Assembly (NCBI GenBank): GCA_002354735.1
Contig: DEMD01000001.1
Span: forward strand, 62,001-126,000
Length of the DNA stretch: 64,000 nucleotides
Reading direction: 5' to 3'
Origin: Gammaproteobacteria bacterium UBA2679
Lineage (GTDB): Bacteria > Pseudomonadota > Gammaproteobacteria > Pseudomonadales > Oleiphilaceae
The position numbers and the translations under genes were made by a program. Shown here in pieces: positions 1 through 10,731 of the stretch. How positions within the stretch are numbered: the stretch's first letter is position 1; each line of letters starts with the position of its first letter. The notes beneath the pieces were generated by a model. The model did no database searches. It saw only the letters and a list, made by a program, of their open reading frames with translations, and was not told where the DNA came from.

Positions 1-979
1 CGACCACCTTCACCGGCTTCTCATAACCGCCGAGTCCAGTTGCGACCACAGTAACGCGAATCTCGTCCTTCAGCTCATTGTTGATTGCAGTACCAATAAC
101 CACGGTAGCCGAATCTGAGGCAAACTCTTCGATAATGGCACCCACTTCGGCGAACTCGCCCAGCGAAATGTCCATGCCTGCGGTAATATTGACCAGTATA
201 CCACGCGCACCCTGAAGATTGATGTCCTCGAGCAGTGGGCTTCTGATGGCATGCTCTGCAGCTTCCTTCGCACGACCTTCGCCTGACGCGACACCAGAGC
301 CCATCATTGCCATGCCCATTTCAGACATGACGGTCTTCACGTCGGCAAAGTCGACGTTGATCATGCCTGGGTTGACGATAAGATCTGCAATACCCTGGAC
401 GGCATTGAGCAGGACATCGTTGGCGGCAGCGAAGGCGTCCAGCAGGCTGGTGTTCTTGCCCATGACGCTCAGCAGCTTCTCGTTGGGGATGGTGATGAGC
501 GAGTCGACGTACTGCCCAAGCTCCTTGAGGCCGGCTTCGGCGATCTTCATGCGCTTGGCGCCTTCGAACGGAAACGGGCGCGTGACAACGGCAACGGTCA
601 GAATGCCAAGCTCACGTGCAACTTCTGCTACAACTGGCGCGCCACCTGTACCCGTGCCGCCGCCCATACCGGCTGTGATGAATACCATATCAGCACCGGC
701 AATGACTTCAGCGATGCGCTCGCGATCTTCAATGGCAGCCTGACGACCCACGTCAGGATTAGCCCCTGCGCCCAGACCTTTGGTGATATTGCCACCAAGC
801 TGGATGACGTGCTTTGGATCAAGATCGCGCAGCGCCTGGGCGTCGGTATTGGCGCATACGAATTCGACGCCAGCCACCTGATTTTCCAGCATGTGACGAA
901 CGGCGTTGCCGCCACCACCACCGACGCCAACGACCTTGATGACTGCATTCTGTGTAACACTTTCGACGAGTTCAAACAT
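1..979 (-). CDS. ftsZ: Cell division protein FtsZ (C-terminus beyond left edge)
   Basis: FtsZ is the tubulin-like GTPase that forms the cytokinetic ring at midcell. The ATG at 979 opens [10 protein letters not shown], and the reading frame runs off the left edge after about 326 codons. The GTP-binding signature GGGTGTG lies at about residues 106-112, and the T7-loop region with NVDFADV is present, so the enzymatic domain is essentially complete. The C-terminal linker and the conserved tail that binds FtsA and ZipA are not in the window. A GGGAG ribosome site lies about 10 bases before the ATG. It is the last visible gene of the dcw cluster, 74 bases after ftsA. The family assignment is certain. 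Confidence 0.97.
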   Translation of the reverse strand, partial: MFELVESVTQNAVIKVVGVGGGGGNAVRHMLENQVAGVEFVCANTDAQALRDLDPKHVIQLGGNITKGLGAGANPDVGRQAAIEDRERIAEVIAGADMVFITAGMGGGTGTGGAPVVAEVARELGILTVAVVTRPFPFEGAKRMKIAEAGLKELGQYVDSLITIPNEKLLSVMGKNTSLLDAFAAANDVLLNAVQGIADLIVNPGMINVDFADVKTVMSEMGMAMMGSGVASGEGRAKEAAEHAIRSPLLEDINLQGARGILVNITAGMDISLGEFAEVGAIIEEFASDSATVVIGTAINNELKDEIRVTVVATGLGGYEKPVKVV

Positions 980-1053
980 ATCCCAAATCTCCCTCAACAG
1001 TGATGTTGATTATTTTGTTATTGAATTAACTTCTTTTTTCATGACTGAACTAT

Positions 1054-2286
1054 TTAAAAATTGCCAGCGAACCAGTGCTTCAGCCTCTGCAACCAGTTCG
1101 TGGAGTGATCTGTTTTCTGCGAATTGCCCCGTCCGCTGTCGAGTTGTCTGAACCCGTACTGCAGCAGCCCTACGGCTGTGCTGTACTTCGGGTTGCTCAC
1201 TACATCCGACAAGCCGGTAACGCCCTGGGGCGATGCGAGCCTGACTGGCATGTGGAAAATTTCTTCGGCGAGTTCGACTACACCTTCCATGCAGGCAGTT
1301 CCACCGGTCAGCACCATGCCGGCCGCCACGAGGTCCTCAAAGCCACTTCGACGAAGCTCGTTCTGTACCAGGGTAAACAGCTCCTCGTATCGTGGCTCGA
1401 CGACTTCAGCCAGGGCCTGCCTGCTGAGATCCCGCGGTGGCCTGTCACCGACGCCACTGACCTTGATCTTTTCATCCGCGCCTGCGAGCTGTGTAAGTGC
1501 ACAGGCGTATTTGATCTTGATATCTTCCGCATGCTGAGTCGGTGTTCGCAGCGCCATGGCGATGTCGTTGGTCACCTGATCGCCGGCAATCGGAATGACT
1601 TCCGTATGGCGAATGGCGCCGCCGGTAAAGATGGCGATGTCGGTGGTGCCGCCGCCGATATCGACCACGCAGACGCCCAGCTCACGTTCATCATCTGTCA
1701 GCACGGCATAAGCTGACGCCAGCTGCTCGAGAATGATTTCCTCGACTTCGAGATTGCAGCGCTTCACACACTTCTCAATGTTCTGATAGGCGTTGACGGC
1801 ACAGGTGACGAGATGAACTTTCGCTTCCAGCCTGACGCCAGACATGCCCAGCGGCTCCTTGACGCCCTCCTGGTTGTCGATCACGTACTCCTGGGGAATC
1901 ACATGCAGGATGCGCTTGTCTGCGGGAATGGCTGCCGCCTGGGCAGCGTCCAGCACGCGGTCGAGATCGGCTGGTACGACTTCACGATCACGCACCGCAA
2001 CGATGCCATGCGAGTTGAAGCTCTTGATATGGCTCCCGGCAATGCCGACATAAACCGAGTGAATTCGGCAGCCGGCCATCAGCTCGGCTTCCTCTATAGC
2101 ACGCTGGATGGCCTGAACAGTGGCTTCGATGTCGACAACGACGCCACGCTTGAGTCCCCGTGAAGGCTGCGAGCCAAGTCCGACGATTTCGATGCTGCCG
2201 TCGTCGGTTTTCTGACCAACGATGGCGACGACTTTTGAAGTCCCGATATCAAGGCCAACAATCATGTTTCCGTTAGGACTTACCAT
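1054..2286 (-). CDS. ftsA: Cell division protein FtsA
   Basis: FtsA is an actin-like ATPase that tethers FtsZ to the membrane and recruits later divisome proteins. The product is about 410 residues, the usual length. The phosphate-1 motif GLDIGTSKV is at the N-terminus, the phosphate-2 motif VVDIGGGTTDIA is in the middle, and LTGGTACM is near the end. The C-terminus (LQRLKHWFAGNF) fits the amphipathic membrane-targeting helix. I chose the ATG at 2286 (MVSPNGNMIVGLD) because the upstream in-frame extension overlaps ftsQ and has no FtsA similarity. This start overlaps the ftsQ stop by 14 bases, as expected for coupled dcw genes. Confidence 0.96.
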   Translation of the reverse strand: MVSPNGNMIVGLDIGTSKVVAIVGQKTDDGSIEIVGLGSQPSRGLKRGVVVDIEATVQAIQRAIEEAELMAGCRIHSVYVGIAGSHIKSFNSHGIVAVRDREVVPADLDRVLDAAQAAAIPADKRILHVIPQEYVIDNQEGVKEPLGMSGVRLEAKVHLVTCAVNAYQNIEKCVKRCNLEVEEIILEQLASAYAVLTDDERELGVCVVDIGGGTTDIAIFTGGAIRHTEVIPIAGDQVTNDIAMALRTPTQHAEDIKIKYACALTQLAGADEKIKVSGVGDRPPRDLSRQALAEVVEPRYEELFTLVQNELRRSGFEDLVAAGMVLTGGTACMEGVVELAEEIFHMPVRLASPQGVTGLSDVVSNPKYSTAVGLLQYGFRQLDSGRGNSQKTDHSTNWLQRLKHWFAGNF

Positions 2287-3415
2287 TTTTTCCCAATCCC
2301 TGAAGCTTCTTGTCTGTAAGGTCCTGCTCGGCCTGTTTCTGCCAGCCGATAGCCAGCCCGCTTGTATATCGCAGGTCGGCATAGGCAATAGTGCTGGCGT
2401 CCCGGTGCAGGCCACGGTTATAAATCGTCACGAATCGTTGCAGGCGGCTCTGCAAATCCTTTGAACCAAGCCGCAGCTCGAAGCTGACCGGTACACTGGC
2501 GTCACTGACACCTGATTGAAGCGACTCGAGCTGGACTGACCAGCTACCAGCCGCCGACTTCCGCAGGCTGGCAACGCTCAGATCAAGTTCGCCGGTTTCC
2601 AGTACCCGAGTGATTTCGTCGTACTGCACGAGGAAATCGTCGCTCTGGGCCTGAGTTGCCGAAAACTCACCATTCCACTCGAAAACTGGCAGCATGCTGA
2701 TAGTGCTGCGCAGGTTTTCAACGGCTGACAGACTGGCCGGTGTATCTCCGTAGACCTCGCCAGCTGGTAGCTCAATCAGGCTGCCATCTTTGCTGACGAA
2801 GGCTGAAAACCGGTATTCGCCGTTCACTGATCCCTCGCCGTTCTGTTCAGAGATATCCGACCATGCAAAGGCAGGCACATGTTCCTCAACCGTCACTTTC
2901 AGCTTGCCTGACCAACCTCTCAAGACCGATGCACTCCGGACCCAGGGCAACTCGGCCAGCGTCCGCTGTGCCTGGCGCAGGTCGTAAAGATAGAAGCTGG
3001 TGTCGGGACCGGAAGGCACCAGTTCATCGATCAGTCTCTGCGTGGTGAACTGATTTTCCGACATCAATTCCACGGCACTCACTGGCTTGTCGAGTGCCCG
3101 TAGACCAGCATACGCACCACCGAAAGTAAGTAACCAAAACGCGAATATTCCGCCATGCACACAGGTCTGCCTGACGCGCGTAGACGATGAAAATGCTGTC
3201 AAGGCGGCCCAGCATCGACCGACAGTTGCGCTGAAGCGCTGCCAGAACGAGGGGCCCAGCCGACTTGCTCCGCGTGAAGTCGGTCTGCCCGGCCGGCTGA
3301 AATAGCGGGTGTGGGCACCGGAAGACTGTGCAGGCGCGGCACCACGACGGTACAGGCCGGCTGATGCCGACTGTCCTCGTACGGGTTGCCGTGGCAGTCG
3401 ATGTGACTGATGCAT
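2273..3415 (-). CDS. ftsQ: Cell division protein FtsQ
   Basis: FtsQ is a bitopic membrane protein that links the cytoplasmic Z-ring proteins to the FtsB/FtsL and FtsW/FtsI synthase complex. The protein has a long Arg/Ser/Pro-rich cytoplasmic segment of about 95 residues, one membrane segment (HGGIFAFWLLTFGGAYAGL), then a periplasmic POTRA domain (from about VSAVELMSENQFTTQ) and a beta domain. The position between ddlB and ftsA confirms the identity. The start is uncertain. I use the ATG at 3415 (MHQSHRLPRQ), 8 bases after ddlB ends. A TTG at 3454 would add 13 residues. The basic N-terminal tail is longer than that of E. coli FtsQ. Confidence 0.9.
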   Translation of the reverse strand: MHQSHRLPRQPVRGQSASAGLYRRGAAPAQSSGAHTRYFSRPGRPTSRGASRLGPSFWQRFSATVGRCWAALTAFSSSTRVRQTCVHGGIFAFWLLTFGGAYAGLRALDKPVSAVELMSENQFTTQRLIDELVPSGPDTSFYLYDLRQAQRTLAELPWVRSASVLRGWSGKLKVTVEEHVPAFAWSDISEQNGEGSVNGEYRFSAFVSKDGSLIELPAGEVYGDTPASLSAVENLRSTISMLPVFEWNGEFSATQAQSDDFLVQYDEITRVLETGELDLSVASLRKSAAGSWSVQLESLQSGVSDASVPVSFELRLGSKDLQSRLQRFVTIYNRGLHRDASTIAYADLRYTSGLAIGWQKQAEQDLTDKKLQGLGKNGKS

Positions 3416-3422
3416 CTGCGGT

Positions 3423-4430
3423 CTAGCCAATGTTCTGAGCCCTCCAGCTGTCAAGTAAGTGGGTGAGATGACTGTTTATGCTCTCGCCGGTATTTCCAGC
3501 CAGCGTCTCCGCCAGCACCAGCACGACGAGACTCTGGAAATCAAGCCCTATGGCTGCTGCAGCCATAGGCACCAGGCTGTGATCGGTCATGCCTGGCACC
3601 GTATTGACCTCGAGCAGCCAGACCGTATCGTGCTGATCGATCATGAGATCGACCCGCGACCAGCCTCTGGCGCCGACGACCTGATTCGCCTGTAGCGCGA
3701 GCGCTGCGACTTCCGGCTCACGCTTGCCGAGATCGCACGGCAGCCCATAACGTGTTGAACTGAGTTCGTATTTTGCGGCGTAGTCGTAGAATGCTTCGCC
3801 GGTACTGAGGCCTATGATTGGCAGTGCCTGGTCGTGTAGCACCGCCATCGTGTATTCACGACCCCGGATATACTGCTCTGCGATGACCACCGAATCGTAG
3901 GTCGCGGCGTGTTTCCACGCGGCCTCCAGCTCATTGGCCGAGTGCACTCTGCGCATCCCGATACTTGAGCCCTCATGCACCGGCTTCACCATGGCTTCGC
4001 CGCCAAGTTGCGCCATCGCCTCTGACCAGTCGGTGTCTGCCCCAAGCACCACATAGGCCGGGGTGGGCAGGCCCTGGCTCAACCACAACTGCTTGGTCCG
4101 CAGCTTGTTCATGGCGAGTGCAGACGTCAGCACGTCACTGCCCGTGTAGGGCTTGCCCATAAGTTGCAGCAGGCCCTGTATGCTGCCGTCTTCACCGCCA
4201 CGCCCGTGGAGAAGAATGAGGACCCGGTCAAACTCGGCGGCAATGATTGCTGCCAGGCCGTCAGCCGGATCCAGATGAAAGCAGTCGATCCCTGCATCCA
4301 GCAGCGCTGAGTGAACAGCCTTGCCGCCTTTGAGACTGACTGCACGCTCGGCTGAAGTGCCGCCGTAGAGCAGCAATACGCGACCGAAGTCTGCCGCCGA
4401 AATGTTCAATGTCTTCAGGATCGAGCTCAT
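3423..4430 (-). CDS. ddlB: D-alanine--D-alanine ligase DdlB
   Basis: An ATP-grasp enzyme that joins two D-alanines for the peptidoglycan stem peptide in the cytoplasm. The 335-residue length is a little above E. coli DdlB. Visible family motifs are [17 protein letters not shown] at the N-terminus, [15 protein letters not shown], the ATP-grasp lysine context [15 protein letters not shown], and the metal-binding end [17 protein letters not shown]. It overlaps murC by four bases (ATGA) and is followed closely by ftsQ, the classic murC-ddlB-ftsQ order. Confidence 0.96.
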   Translation of the reverse strand: MSSILKTLNISAADFGRVLLLYGGTSAERAVSLKGGKAVHSALLDAGIDCFHLDPADGLAAIIAAEFDRVLILLHGRGGEDGSIQGLLQLMGKPYTGSDVLTSALAMNKLRTKQLWLSQGLPTPAYVVLGADTDWSEAMAQLGGEAMVKPVHEGSSIGMRRVHSANELEAAWKHAATYDSVVIAEQYIRGREYTMAVLHDQALPIIGLSTGEAFYDYAAKYELSSTRYGLPCDLGKREPEVAALALQANQVVGARGWSRVDLMIDQHDTVWLLEVNTVPGMTDHSLVPMAAAAIGLDFQSLVVLVLAETLAGNTGESINSHLTHLLDSWRAQNIG

Positions 4431-5947
4431 GCGGTCCTCCCTGCTGTATTGCCTGCGTCGTCCGATTGTGCCTCGAATGCGACGGCCAGCTCTGAGGCCA
4501 ACGCACCTACGTCACCGGCGCCCTGCGTGATCACCAGGTCGTGCGGCTGCAGCATGGCCATGAGTTTGCTCATCAAGGTTGACCGGTCAGTGAGCAGCAC
4601 CGGGTCCACTGTGCTCTGCTGGCGAATACTCCGCGCCAGACTGCGGCTGTCTGCCCCGGGAATCTCTTTCTCTCCCGCTGGATAGACATCGAGCAGAATG
4701 AGCACGTCGACCATGCTCAGCACCTTGACGAAATCATCGTAGAGCTCGCTGGTTCGCGAGTATCGATGCGGCTGAAAGATCATGACGATCCGTCGTTCCG
4801 GCCAGCCGGCACGGATAGCTTCGATGGTTACGGTCACCTCACGTGGATGATGGCCGTAGTCGTCTACCAGCATCACATCATCAACCGGCGTACCGGCTTC
4901 ACTTCTGAGCTTGAAGTTGCCATACATCTGGAAGCGGCGGCCCACGCCTTCGAAACTGGACAGTGCCTTGATCACTGCCTCGTCTTCGATACCTTCATCC
5001 ATGGCCAGTGCAATCGCGGCGAGCGCGTTGAGCACATTGTGACGGCCAGGCATCTTGAGGCAGATTTCCAGATCGGGCAGACCCGCTGGTCGCTTGGCAT
5101 TGAAGCAGGTGATATTGCCTTCCTGACGGATATTCTCAGCTCTGAAATCTGCGCTTTCGTGGACGCCATAGGTCACCACGGCGCGGCCAATCTGGCTCCT
5201 GATCTCGCGCAACACCGGATCGTCGATACAGATGATGACCAGGCCATAAAATGGCAGGTTATGCAGGAAGTCGATAAAGGTCTGCTTGAGCCGACCGAAA
5301 TCACCTCCGTATGTGTGCATGTGGTCGGCATCGATATTGGTAACGATTGCAACCATCGGTGTCAGGTGCAGGAATGAGGCATCGCTTTCATCGGCCTCAA
5401 CAACCAAGTAGCGAGAGCCGCCTATTTTCGCGTTAGTGCCGGCACTGTTCAGTCTTCCGCCGATCACGAAGGTCGGGTCGAGCCCGGCTTCCGCCATGAC
5501 AGAGGCGACGAGGCTGGTTGTAGTCGTCTTACCATGGGTACCCGCCACGGCGATGCCATGACGATAGCGCATGATCTCCGCAAGCATCTGCGCGCGTGCG
5601 ATTACAGGAATGCGCAGACGGGCCGCCTCCAGCACCTCAGGATTCTCACTGCCGACGGCGGTGGAGGCCACGACCACGTCGATCCCCGTAACGTTAGCTT
5701 CACTATGCCCTATCGCCACAGTGACGCCGAGTTGACGCAGGCGCCGGGTCACTGCAGTTTCGTAAAGATCAGAACCGCTGATTTCATAGCCCTGGTTCAA
5801 CATGACCTCGGCGATACCACACATGCCAGAGCCACCAATACCGATGAAATGGATCTTCCTCACCCGGCGCATTTCTGGTGGCAGCCAGGCTGGCACTGGC
5901 TGATCCAGCGTCGAAGTCACAACAGTGTCGTTGCTGGCATCAGGCAT
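4427..5947 (-). CDS. murC: UDP-N-acetylmuramate--L-alanine ligase MurC
   Basis: This cytoplasmic Mur ligase adds L-alanine to UDP-MurNAc. The ATP-binding loop GTHGKTTT is at about residues 136-143, the UDP-binding Rossmann segment [14 protein letters not shown] is near residue 34, and the C-terminal motif [11 protein letters not shown] is clear. The length is about 506 residues. The ATG at 5947 (MPDASND) has a GAGGGAG ribosome site and overlaps the end of murG by 8 bases; upstream in-frame sequence belongs to murG in another frame. The first 27 residues before the Rossmann fold are extra compared with a minimal MurC. Confidence 0.96.
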   Translation of the reverse strand: MPDASNDTVVTSTLDQPVPAWLPPEMRRVRKIHFIGIGGSGMCGIAEVMLNQGYEISGSDLYETAVTRRLRQLGVTVAIGHSEANVTGIDVVVASTAVGSENPEVLEAARLRIPVIARAQMLAEIMRYRHGIAVAGTHGKTTTTSLVASVMAEAGLDPTFVIGGRLNSAGTNAKIGGSRYLVVEADESDASFLHLTPMVAIVTNIDADHMHTYGGDFGRLKQTFIDFLHNLPFYGLVIICIDDPVLREIRSQIGRAVVTYGVHESADFRAENIRQEGNITCFNAKRPAGLPDLEICLKMPGRHNVLNALAAIALAMDEGIEDEAVIKALSSFEGVGRRFQMYGNFKLRSEAGTPVDDVMLVDDYGHHPREVTVTIEAIRAGWPERRIVMIFQPHRYSRTSELYDDFVKVLSMVDVLILLDVYPAGEKEIPGADSRSLARSIRQQSTVDPVLLTDRSTLMSKLMAMLQPHDLVITQGAGDVGALASELAVAFEAQSDDAGNTAGRTA

Positions 5948-7058
5948 GAGCGAGCTCCCTCGTGCAGACGGACAGGCAATAGTCGGCAACCGTGGTTGCG
6001 GCATCAATGCGGGCCACAGCTTCGGCTGCCTGTCCCATGTGGCTAAGTGTTTCATGATTTCCCAAAAGTCCTTCCAGTAGTTGTGCCAATCCCTGAGCAT
6101 TCAGATCGCGCTGATCGATGAGTCTGGCAGCGTTCGCAGCGACCATTGTTTCAGCATTGCGCGTTTGATGATCGTCGATAGCATGTGGGTAGGGCACCAG
6201 GACTGCTGGCACACCGGTCACTGCCAGTTCAGCAATGGTCAATGCGCCGGCGCGACACACGGCCACTGCGGCGTGCTCGTAGGCCTTCGCCATATCGTCG
6301 ATGAACTCGACGACCTCAGCTTCGATTTCAAGCTGATCATAAAGTGCCTGACAGGCGGCAGCCTTGCCGGCACCTGCCTGGTGCAGAACTTTCGGCCGTT
6401 GCGCCGGCTCGATGTTAGCCAAGGCCTGCGGCAGTATTTCGTTCAGCACCTGCGCACCTCGACTACCACCCAGAACAAGTAGATGCCTAGCGGCGCCGGC
6501 AGTTCTATGCCGACGCCTGGCCGACACGTCGACGAGCTCAGTCCGCACGGGGTTACCGACCCACTCCGCGCGCGCCCGAACGCTGCCTTTGAAGGTACCT
6601 TCGAAGCCCTCGAATACTCTGTCTGCAACCGTTGCCAGCCACCGGTTAGTCGTGCCGGGTACGGCATTTTGTTCATGCAGCACGAGCGGACGACGCATCA
6701 GCCATGCGGCGATTCCGCCCGGACCTGACGCAAAGCCCCCGAGACCTAATACGCAGTCAGGCTGCTGATCACGAATGATGGCGCAAGCCTGCGCGACCGA
6801 CCGCACGAGCTGAAAAGGCGCCTTCAACCAGCTGCCTGCGCTTTTTCCGCGGACACCCGAAATATCGAGGAGCTTCAGTTTAAAGCCATGCTTCGGCACG
6901 ACCTGCACTTCCATACCGGCCTTAGAGCCCAACCAAGTGACTTCGGCGCCGCGCGTCTCGAGCACCTTGGCGACGGAAAGGCCAGGAAAGATATGCCCAC
7001 CTGTGCCACCGGCCATGATGAGCACTGTTGGTCCTCGACCCATCGTTTCAGCTGGCAT
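5940..7058 (-). CDS. murG: UDP-GlcNAc:lipid I GlcNAc transferase MurG
   Basis: MurG is a peripheral membrane GT-B glycosyltransferase that converts lipid I to lipid II on the inner face of the membrane. The N-terminal glycine-rich loop [16 protein letters not shown], the segment [16 protein letters not shown], the second loop [12 protein letters not shown] and the UDP-GlcNAc site [24 protein letters not shown] are all present. The ATG at 7058 (MPAETMGRG) is preceded by GGAGG and gives about 372 residues. It overlaps the ftsW stop by 11 bases. Confidence 0.96.
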   Translation of the reverse strand: MPAETMGRGPTVLIMAGGTGGHIFPGLSVAKVLETRGAEVTWLGSKAGMEVQVVPKHGFKLKLLDISGVRGKSAGSWLKAPFQLVRSVAQACAIIRDQQPDCVLGLGGFASGPGGIAAWLMRRPLVLHEQNAVPGTTNRWLATVADRVFEGFEGTFKGSVRARAEWVGNPVRTELVDVSARRRHRTAGAARHLLVLGGSRGAQVLNEILPQALANIEPAQRPKVLHQAGAGKAAACQALYDQLEIEAEVVEFIDDMAKAYEHAAVAVCRAGALTIAELAVTGVPAVLVPYPHAIDDHQTRNAETMVAANAARLIDQRDLNAQGLAQLLEGLLGNHETLSHMGQAAEAVARIDAATTVADYCLSVCTRELAHA

Positions 7059-8268
7059 GCTGCACCTCCGGCGAGCGGCCTCTTGGACGTCGCGGCATTC
7101 GCGCTGACTGCTCGGCTTTAGCGGCATTATTGCCTCCGTCCGTAGCGAGTAATCGCAAGCTCTCGGTTTCAATGCGCACCAGCAGAGCGACTGCCAACAG
7201 GCTGCCGACAAGGCTCGATCCACCATAGCTGATAAACGGCAGGGCGAGACCTTTCGTTGGCAGCAGACCTGTGTTCACGCCGAGATTCACAAGCACCTGT
7301 ATACCGACGAGGATCGCTATGCCATAGGCAAGGTAGGCTTGGAAGAGCCGTTCCAGCCTCTCCGCCTTGCGGCCAACCCGCAGCCCGCTAACGACCAGGG
7401 CTGCGAAAGTCAGCAGGAGTAATAGCGCGCCGATCAGACCAAACTCTTCAGCCGTGACTGCGAATACAAAATCCGTATGGGCTTCTGGAAGATAGCTCAG
7501 CTTCTGCACTGAATTGCCAAGACCGACACCGAACCATTCGCCACGCCCGAAGGCGATGAGGGCCTGAGTCAGCTGGTAGCCAGAGTCGTACTGGTCGACC
7601 CATGGGTCAGTGTAAGAGGTCAGTCGGGCCAGACGATAAGGTTCGGCAACGGCCAACAGGGCCAGCGCAGCGAGCGTCAGTAGTATCAGGAGGCTAAAAT
7701 GACTCAGCTTGACGCCGCTCAGAAATATCATGCCGAGAACGGCCGTCAGAACCACCACGAGCGCACCAAAGTCCGGCTCGCTCAATAACAGCAGTGCGCA
7801 GACCAGAAAGACCAGGAGGGGTTTGAAGAAGCCCCACCAGCTCTGCCGTACTTCCTCTACCTTGCGCGCCAGATAGCCGGCAATGTAGATGATGAGGCCG
7901 AGCTTCGCGAACTCTGATGCCTGGAGATTGATGGGGCCGAGATTGATCCAGCGGGTACTCCCGTTAACCGTTTTGCCAATGCCTGGCACCAGTACCAGAA
8001 CAAGCAGAATGATGGATACCGCCAGAGCGAGAACGCTGAGCCCGAACAGTCGTTCGCTCGGCGTTTTCAGTACCACAATCGACACCGCACAGCCAATGAC
8101 GAGGAAGAAGAGATGCCGCACAAGGTAGTGTGTGGAGTCGAGATTGCTGTCTACCGCATAATCTATGCTCGAAGAGAACACCATGATGATCCCGAACAGC
8201 GTCAACAGCAGGGTCGAGATGTACATGGTTGTCAGTAGTGACGGCCAGACCGGCTTGAAGCTCATCAT
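7048..8268 (-). CDS. ftsW: Lipid II polymerase FtsW (SEDS family)
   Basis: FtsW is the division-specific SEDS peptidoglycan glycosyltransferase, working with FtsI at the septum. The 406-residue protein has about ten hydrophobic segments and the SEDS signatures NGSTRWINLGPINLQASEFAK and GLLPTKGLALPFISYGGSS. The C-terminal tail is basic and cytoplasmic ([16 protein letters not shown]). The start overlaps the murD stop by four bases. The location between murD and murG separates it from the elongasome paralogue RodA. Confidence 0.95.
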   Translation of the reverse strand: MMSFKPVWPSLLTTMYISTLLLTLFGIIMVFSSSIDYAVDSNLDSTHYLVRHLFFLVIGCAVSIVVLKTPSERLFGLSVLALAVSIILLVLVLVPGIGKTVNGSTRWINLGPINLQASEFAKLGLIIYIAGYLARKVEEVRQSWWGFFKPLLVFLVCALLLLSEPDFGALVVVLTAVLGMIFLSGVKLSHFSLLILLTLAALALLAVAEPYRLARLTSYTDPWVDQYDSGYQLTQALIAFGRGEWFGVGLGNSVQKLSYLPEAHTDFVFAVTAEEFGLIGALLLLLTFAALVVSGLRVGRKAERLERLFQAYLAYGIAILVGIQVLVNLGVNTGLLPTKGLALPFISYGGSSLVGSLLAVALLVRIETESLRLLATDGGNNAAKAEQSARMPRRPRGRSPEVQHAS

Positions 8269-9620
8269 GCGCCAAGCCTCCCGACCATACTTGCGAACTT
8301 CGCGCCGCGGTCTTCATAGCCTGTAAACTGATCAAAGCTTGCACAGGCTGGAGAGAGCAGGATCAGGTCACCTGGCTTTGCCTCGGCTCGGGCTGTCTCC
8401 AGTGCAGTAGCCAGGTCCTGTGAAATCGTCAGGGAGGCCGGACGCTGATTGTTTGCCGAAAATGCGCCCTGCACCAGCACTGCATCGCGCCCATATAAAT
8501 GAGCACTGGCAAGCTGGCGGCTCACCTTCGCCAGGGGCGTGAAGTCCTGACCTTTGCCATCGCCACCACAGAGCAGATGAATGCGTCCGGCGTACTCCGT
8601 GGAGAAGCCATCTACTGCTGCAAGGGCGGCGCCCACATTGGTCGCCTTGGAATCATTGATGTACACCACGCCGTCAACCTCGGCTACGAAGGCACAGCGG
8701 TGCGGCAGCCCGATGTACTGCTTCAGCGCAGACAAACAGGCAGCCTGATCGAGTTCGAGCTGCTCTGCCAGCGCGAGGGCCGCAAGTGCGTTCAGCCAGT
8801 TGTGACGGCCCTGAATCTTCAGCTCGGTGGTTGGCAGCAGAAGCGTACGACCCTTGGCCAGATGCCATTGCCCATCTTCGTTGCGTAGGCCGTAATCGTT
8901 GGGCTCGGGCTCTCTGCTGGTGAAACCGATGGCTGAGCGGTCGCGGGAGAGTGGCGCCTGGGCTAGTGGATCATCACGGTTGAGGACCATCTTGCGAGCG
9001 CCGTTAAACACGCGGATCTTCGCATTGTGGTAGGCCAGCATGTTGTCGTAGCGATCCATATGATCCTGCGACAGATTCAACACCGTGGCCGCAGCCGCAC
9101 CCAGATGGCGCGTCGTTTCCAACTGAAAGCTGGACACCTCGAGTACGTAAAGCTCGACCTTCGGATCCAGCAGGTCGAGTGCAGGAGTACCCAGGTTACC
9201 GCCCGCGACGCTGTGCAAACCGCAGGCCTGAGCCATGGCATGCAGTAGTGTCGTGACGGTACTTTTGCCATTAGACCCCGTTATTGCCGCAACGGGCGCC
9301 GCAGCAGCTTCGCTGAACAGGTCGATATCGCCACGCAGCGGCTTCACTTCGGCCAGTTCCTTCAAGAGCGCTTGACGCAGATCTATACCTGGGCTCACCC
9401 AGATCTCATCCGCCTGTCTCAGCCAGGCTTCATGCAGACCGCCGAAATGGAAAGTCACCTCCGGCCACGCCAGCTTGAGCTGGGTGAAGGCGAGGGTTTC
9501 GGCGCGAGTATCCATCAGCACCACCTGATAGGCGCGCGAGCGGGCATAGCGCAGCAGCGATTGACCGGTGACACCTGCCCCGATAATCGCTACTGCCTTG
9601 TCTGCTGCCAAAATGCTCAC
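8265..9620 (-). CDS. murD: UDP-MurNAc-L-alanine--D-glutamate ligase MurD
   Basis: MurD adds D-glutamate to UDP-MurNAc-L-Ala in the cytoplasm. The ATP loop GSNGKST is at about residues 115-121. The N-terminal Rossmann motif VAIIGAGVTGQSLLRYA, the HNWLNALAALALA segment and the C-terminal LLSPACASFDQF motif typical of MurD are present. The 451-residue length is normal. It lies 28 bases downstream of mraY and overlaps ftsW. Confidence 0.96.
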   Translation of the reverse strand: MSILAADKAVAIIGAGVTGQSLLRYARSRAYQVVLMDTRAETLAFTQLKLAWPEVTFHFGGLHEAWLRQADEIWVSPGIDLRQALLKELAEVKPLRGDIDLFSEAAAAPVAAITGSNGKSTVTTLLHAMAQACGLHSVAGGNLGTPALDLLDPKVELYVLEVSSFQLETTRHLGAAAATVLNLSQDHMDRYDNMLAYHNAKIRVFNGARKMVLNRDDPLAQAPLSRDRSAIGFTSREPEPNDYGLRNEDGQWHLAKGRTLLLPTTELKIQGRHNWLNALAALALAEQLELDQAACLSALKQYIGLPHRCAFVAEVDGVVYINDSKATNVGAALAAVDGFSTEYAGRIHLLCGGDGKGQDFTPLAKVSRQLASAHLYGRDAVLVQGAFSANNQRPASLTISQDLATALETARAEAKPGDLILLSPACASFDQFTGYEDRGAKFASMVGRLGA

Positions 9621-9648
9621 GCCTTGCTTCCCATCGTTAGTGTCATGC

Positions 9649-10731
9649 CTATCTGATTTTCAGTGTCGCCAGGCCCACGAGGACCAGCACGACCGTAATG
9701 ACCCAGAAACGCACGATGACGCGCGGCTCAGGCCAGCCCTTCAGCTCAAAATGATGATGAATCGGTGCCATACGGAATATTCTGCGCCCGGTCAGTTTGA
9801 ACGATGCGACCTGCAGAATGACCGAGACGGTTTCCAGTACGAAGATGCCGCCCATGATGAACAGCACGATTTCCTGACGAACAATAACGGCCACGACTCC
9901 CAACGCCGCGCCCAGCGCCAGCGCGCCGACATCGCCCATGAAGACCTGAGCGGGATAGGTGTTGAACCAGAGGAAGCCCAGGCCCGCACCGACCAACGCG
10001 GCCAGGAATACCATGAGCTCGCCGGCACCGGGCAGGTAAGGCACATGCAGGTATTGGGCGAAATTCACGTTGCCAGACACATAAGCAAAGATGCCGAGTG
10101 CGCCGCCGACCATGACGGTTGGCATGATCGCCAGGCCATCCAGACCATCGGTCAGATTAACGGCGTTGCTGCTACCGACGATTACGAAATATGTCAGCGC
10201 CACGAACCAGAGCCCCAGAGGCAGGGCAACTTCCTTGAAGACCGGGATGATGAACGTGGTCTCTGCTGGCGAGGCTGCAGTGATATACAAAAGAAAGCCT
10301 GCAAGCAGACCAAACACAGACTGCCAGAAATACTTCCAGCGTGCGGGCAGGCCCCGGCTGTTCTTTTCGACCACCTTGCGCCAGTCATCAACCCAGCCAA
10401 TCGCCCCGAAGCTTACCGTGGTCAGTAGCGTGATCCAGATATAGCGATTACTCAAATCTGCCCATAGCAGCGTGCTGACCACGATGGCAACAAGGATGAG
10501 CGCACCACCCATGGTCGGTGTACCAGCCTTGCTCAAGTGACTCTCGGGACCGTCGTTTCGAATGCTCTGGCCAATCTGCCGCAGCGCCAGGTTTTTGATT
10601 ACTTTGGGGCCGACCAGCAGCGAGATACCCAGTGCAGTCAAAACACCCAGAATGGCTCGTAGGGTCAGGTACTGAAAAACGCTGAAGGACGGGAACCAGG
10701 TTGAAAGGAAGTCGGCCAGGAACAGCAGCAT
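9649..10731 (-). CDS. mraY: Phospho-MurNAc-pentapeptide transferase MraY
   Basis: MraY is the integral membrane enzyme that moves phospho-MurNAc-pentapeptide onto undecaprenyl phosphate, making lipid I. The 360-residue length matches E. coli. Motifs include [11 protein letters not shown], the catalytic Asp cluster GWVDDWRKV, the [10 protein letters not shown] motif, [11 protein letters not shown], and the His-rich loop [16 protein letters not shown]. About ten membrane segments are visible. The start codon abuts or overlaps the murF stop by one base. Confidence 0.97.
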   Translation of the reverse strand: MLLFLADFLSTWFPSFSVFQYLTLRAILGVLTALGISLLVGPKVIKNLALRQIGQSIRNDGPESHLSKAGTPTMGGALILVAIVVSTLLWADLSNRYIWITLLTTVSFGAIGWVDDWRKVVEKNSRGLPARWKYFWQSVFGLLAGFLLYITAASPAETTFIIPVFKEVALPLGLWFVALTYFVIVGSSNAVNLTDGLDGLAIMPTVMVGGALGIFAYVSGNVNFAQYLHVPYLPGAGELMVFLAALVGAGLGFLWFNTYPAQVFMGDVGALALGAALGVVAVIVRQEIVLFIMGGIFVLETVSVILQVASFKLTGRRIFRMAPIHHHFELKGWPEPRVIVRFWVITVVLVLVGLATLKIR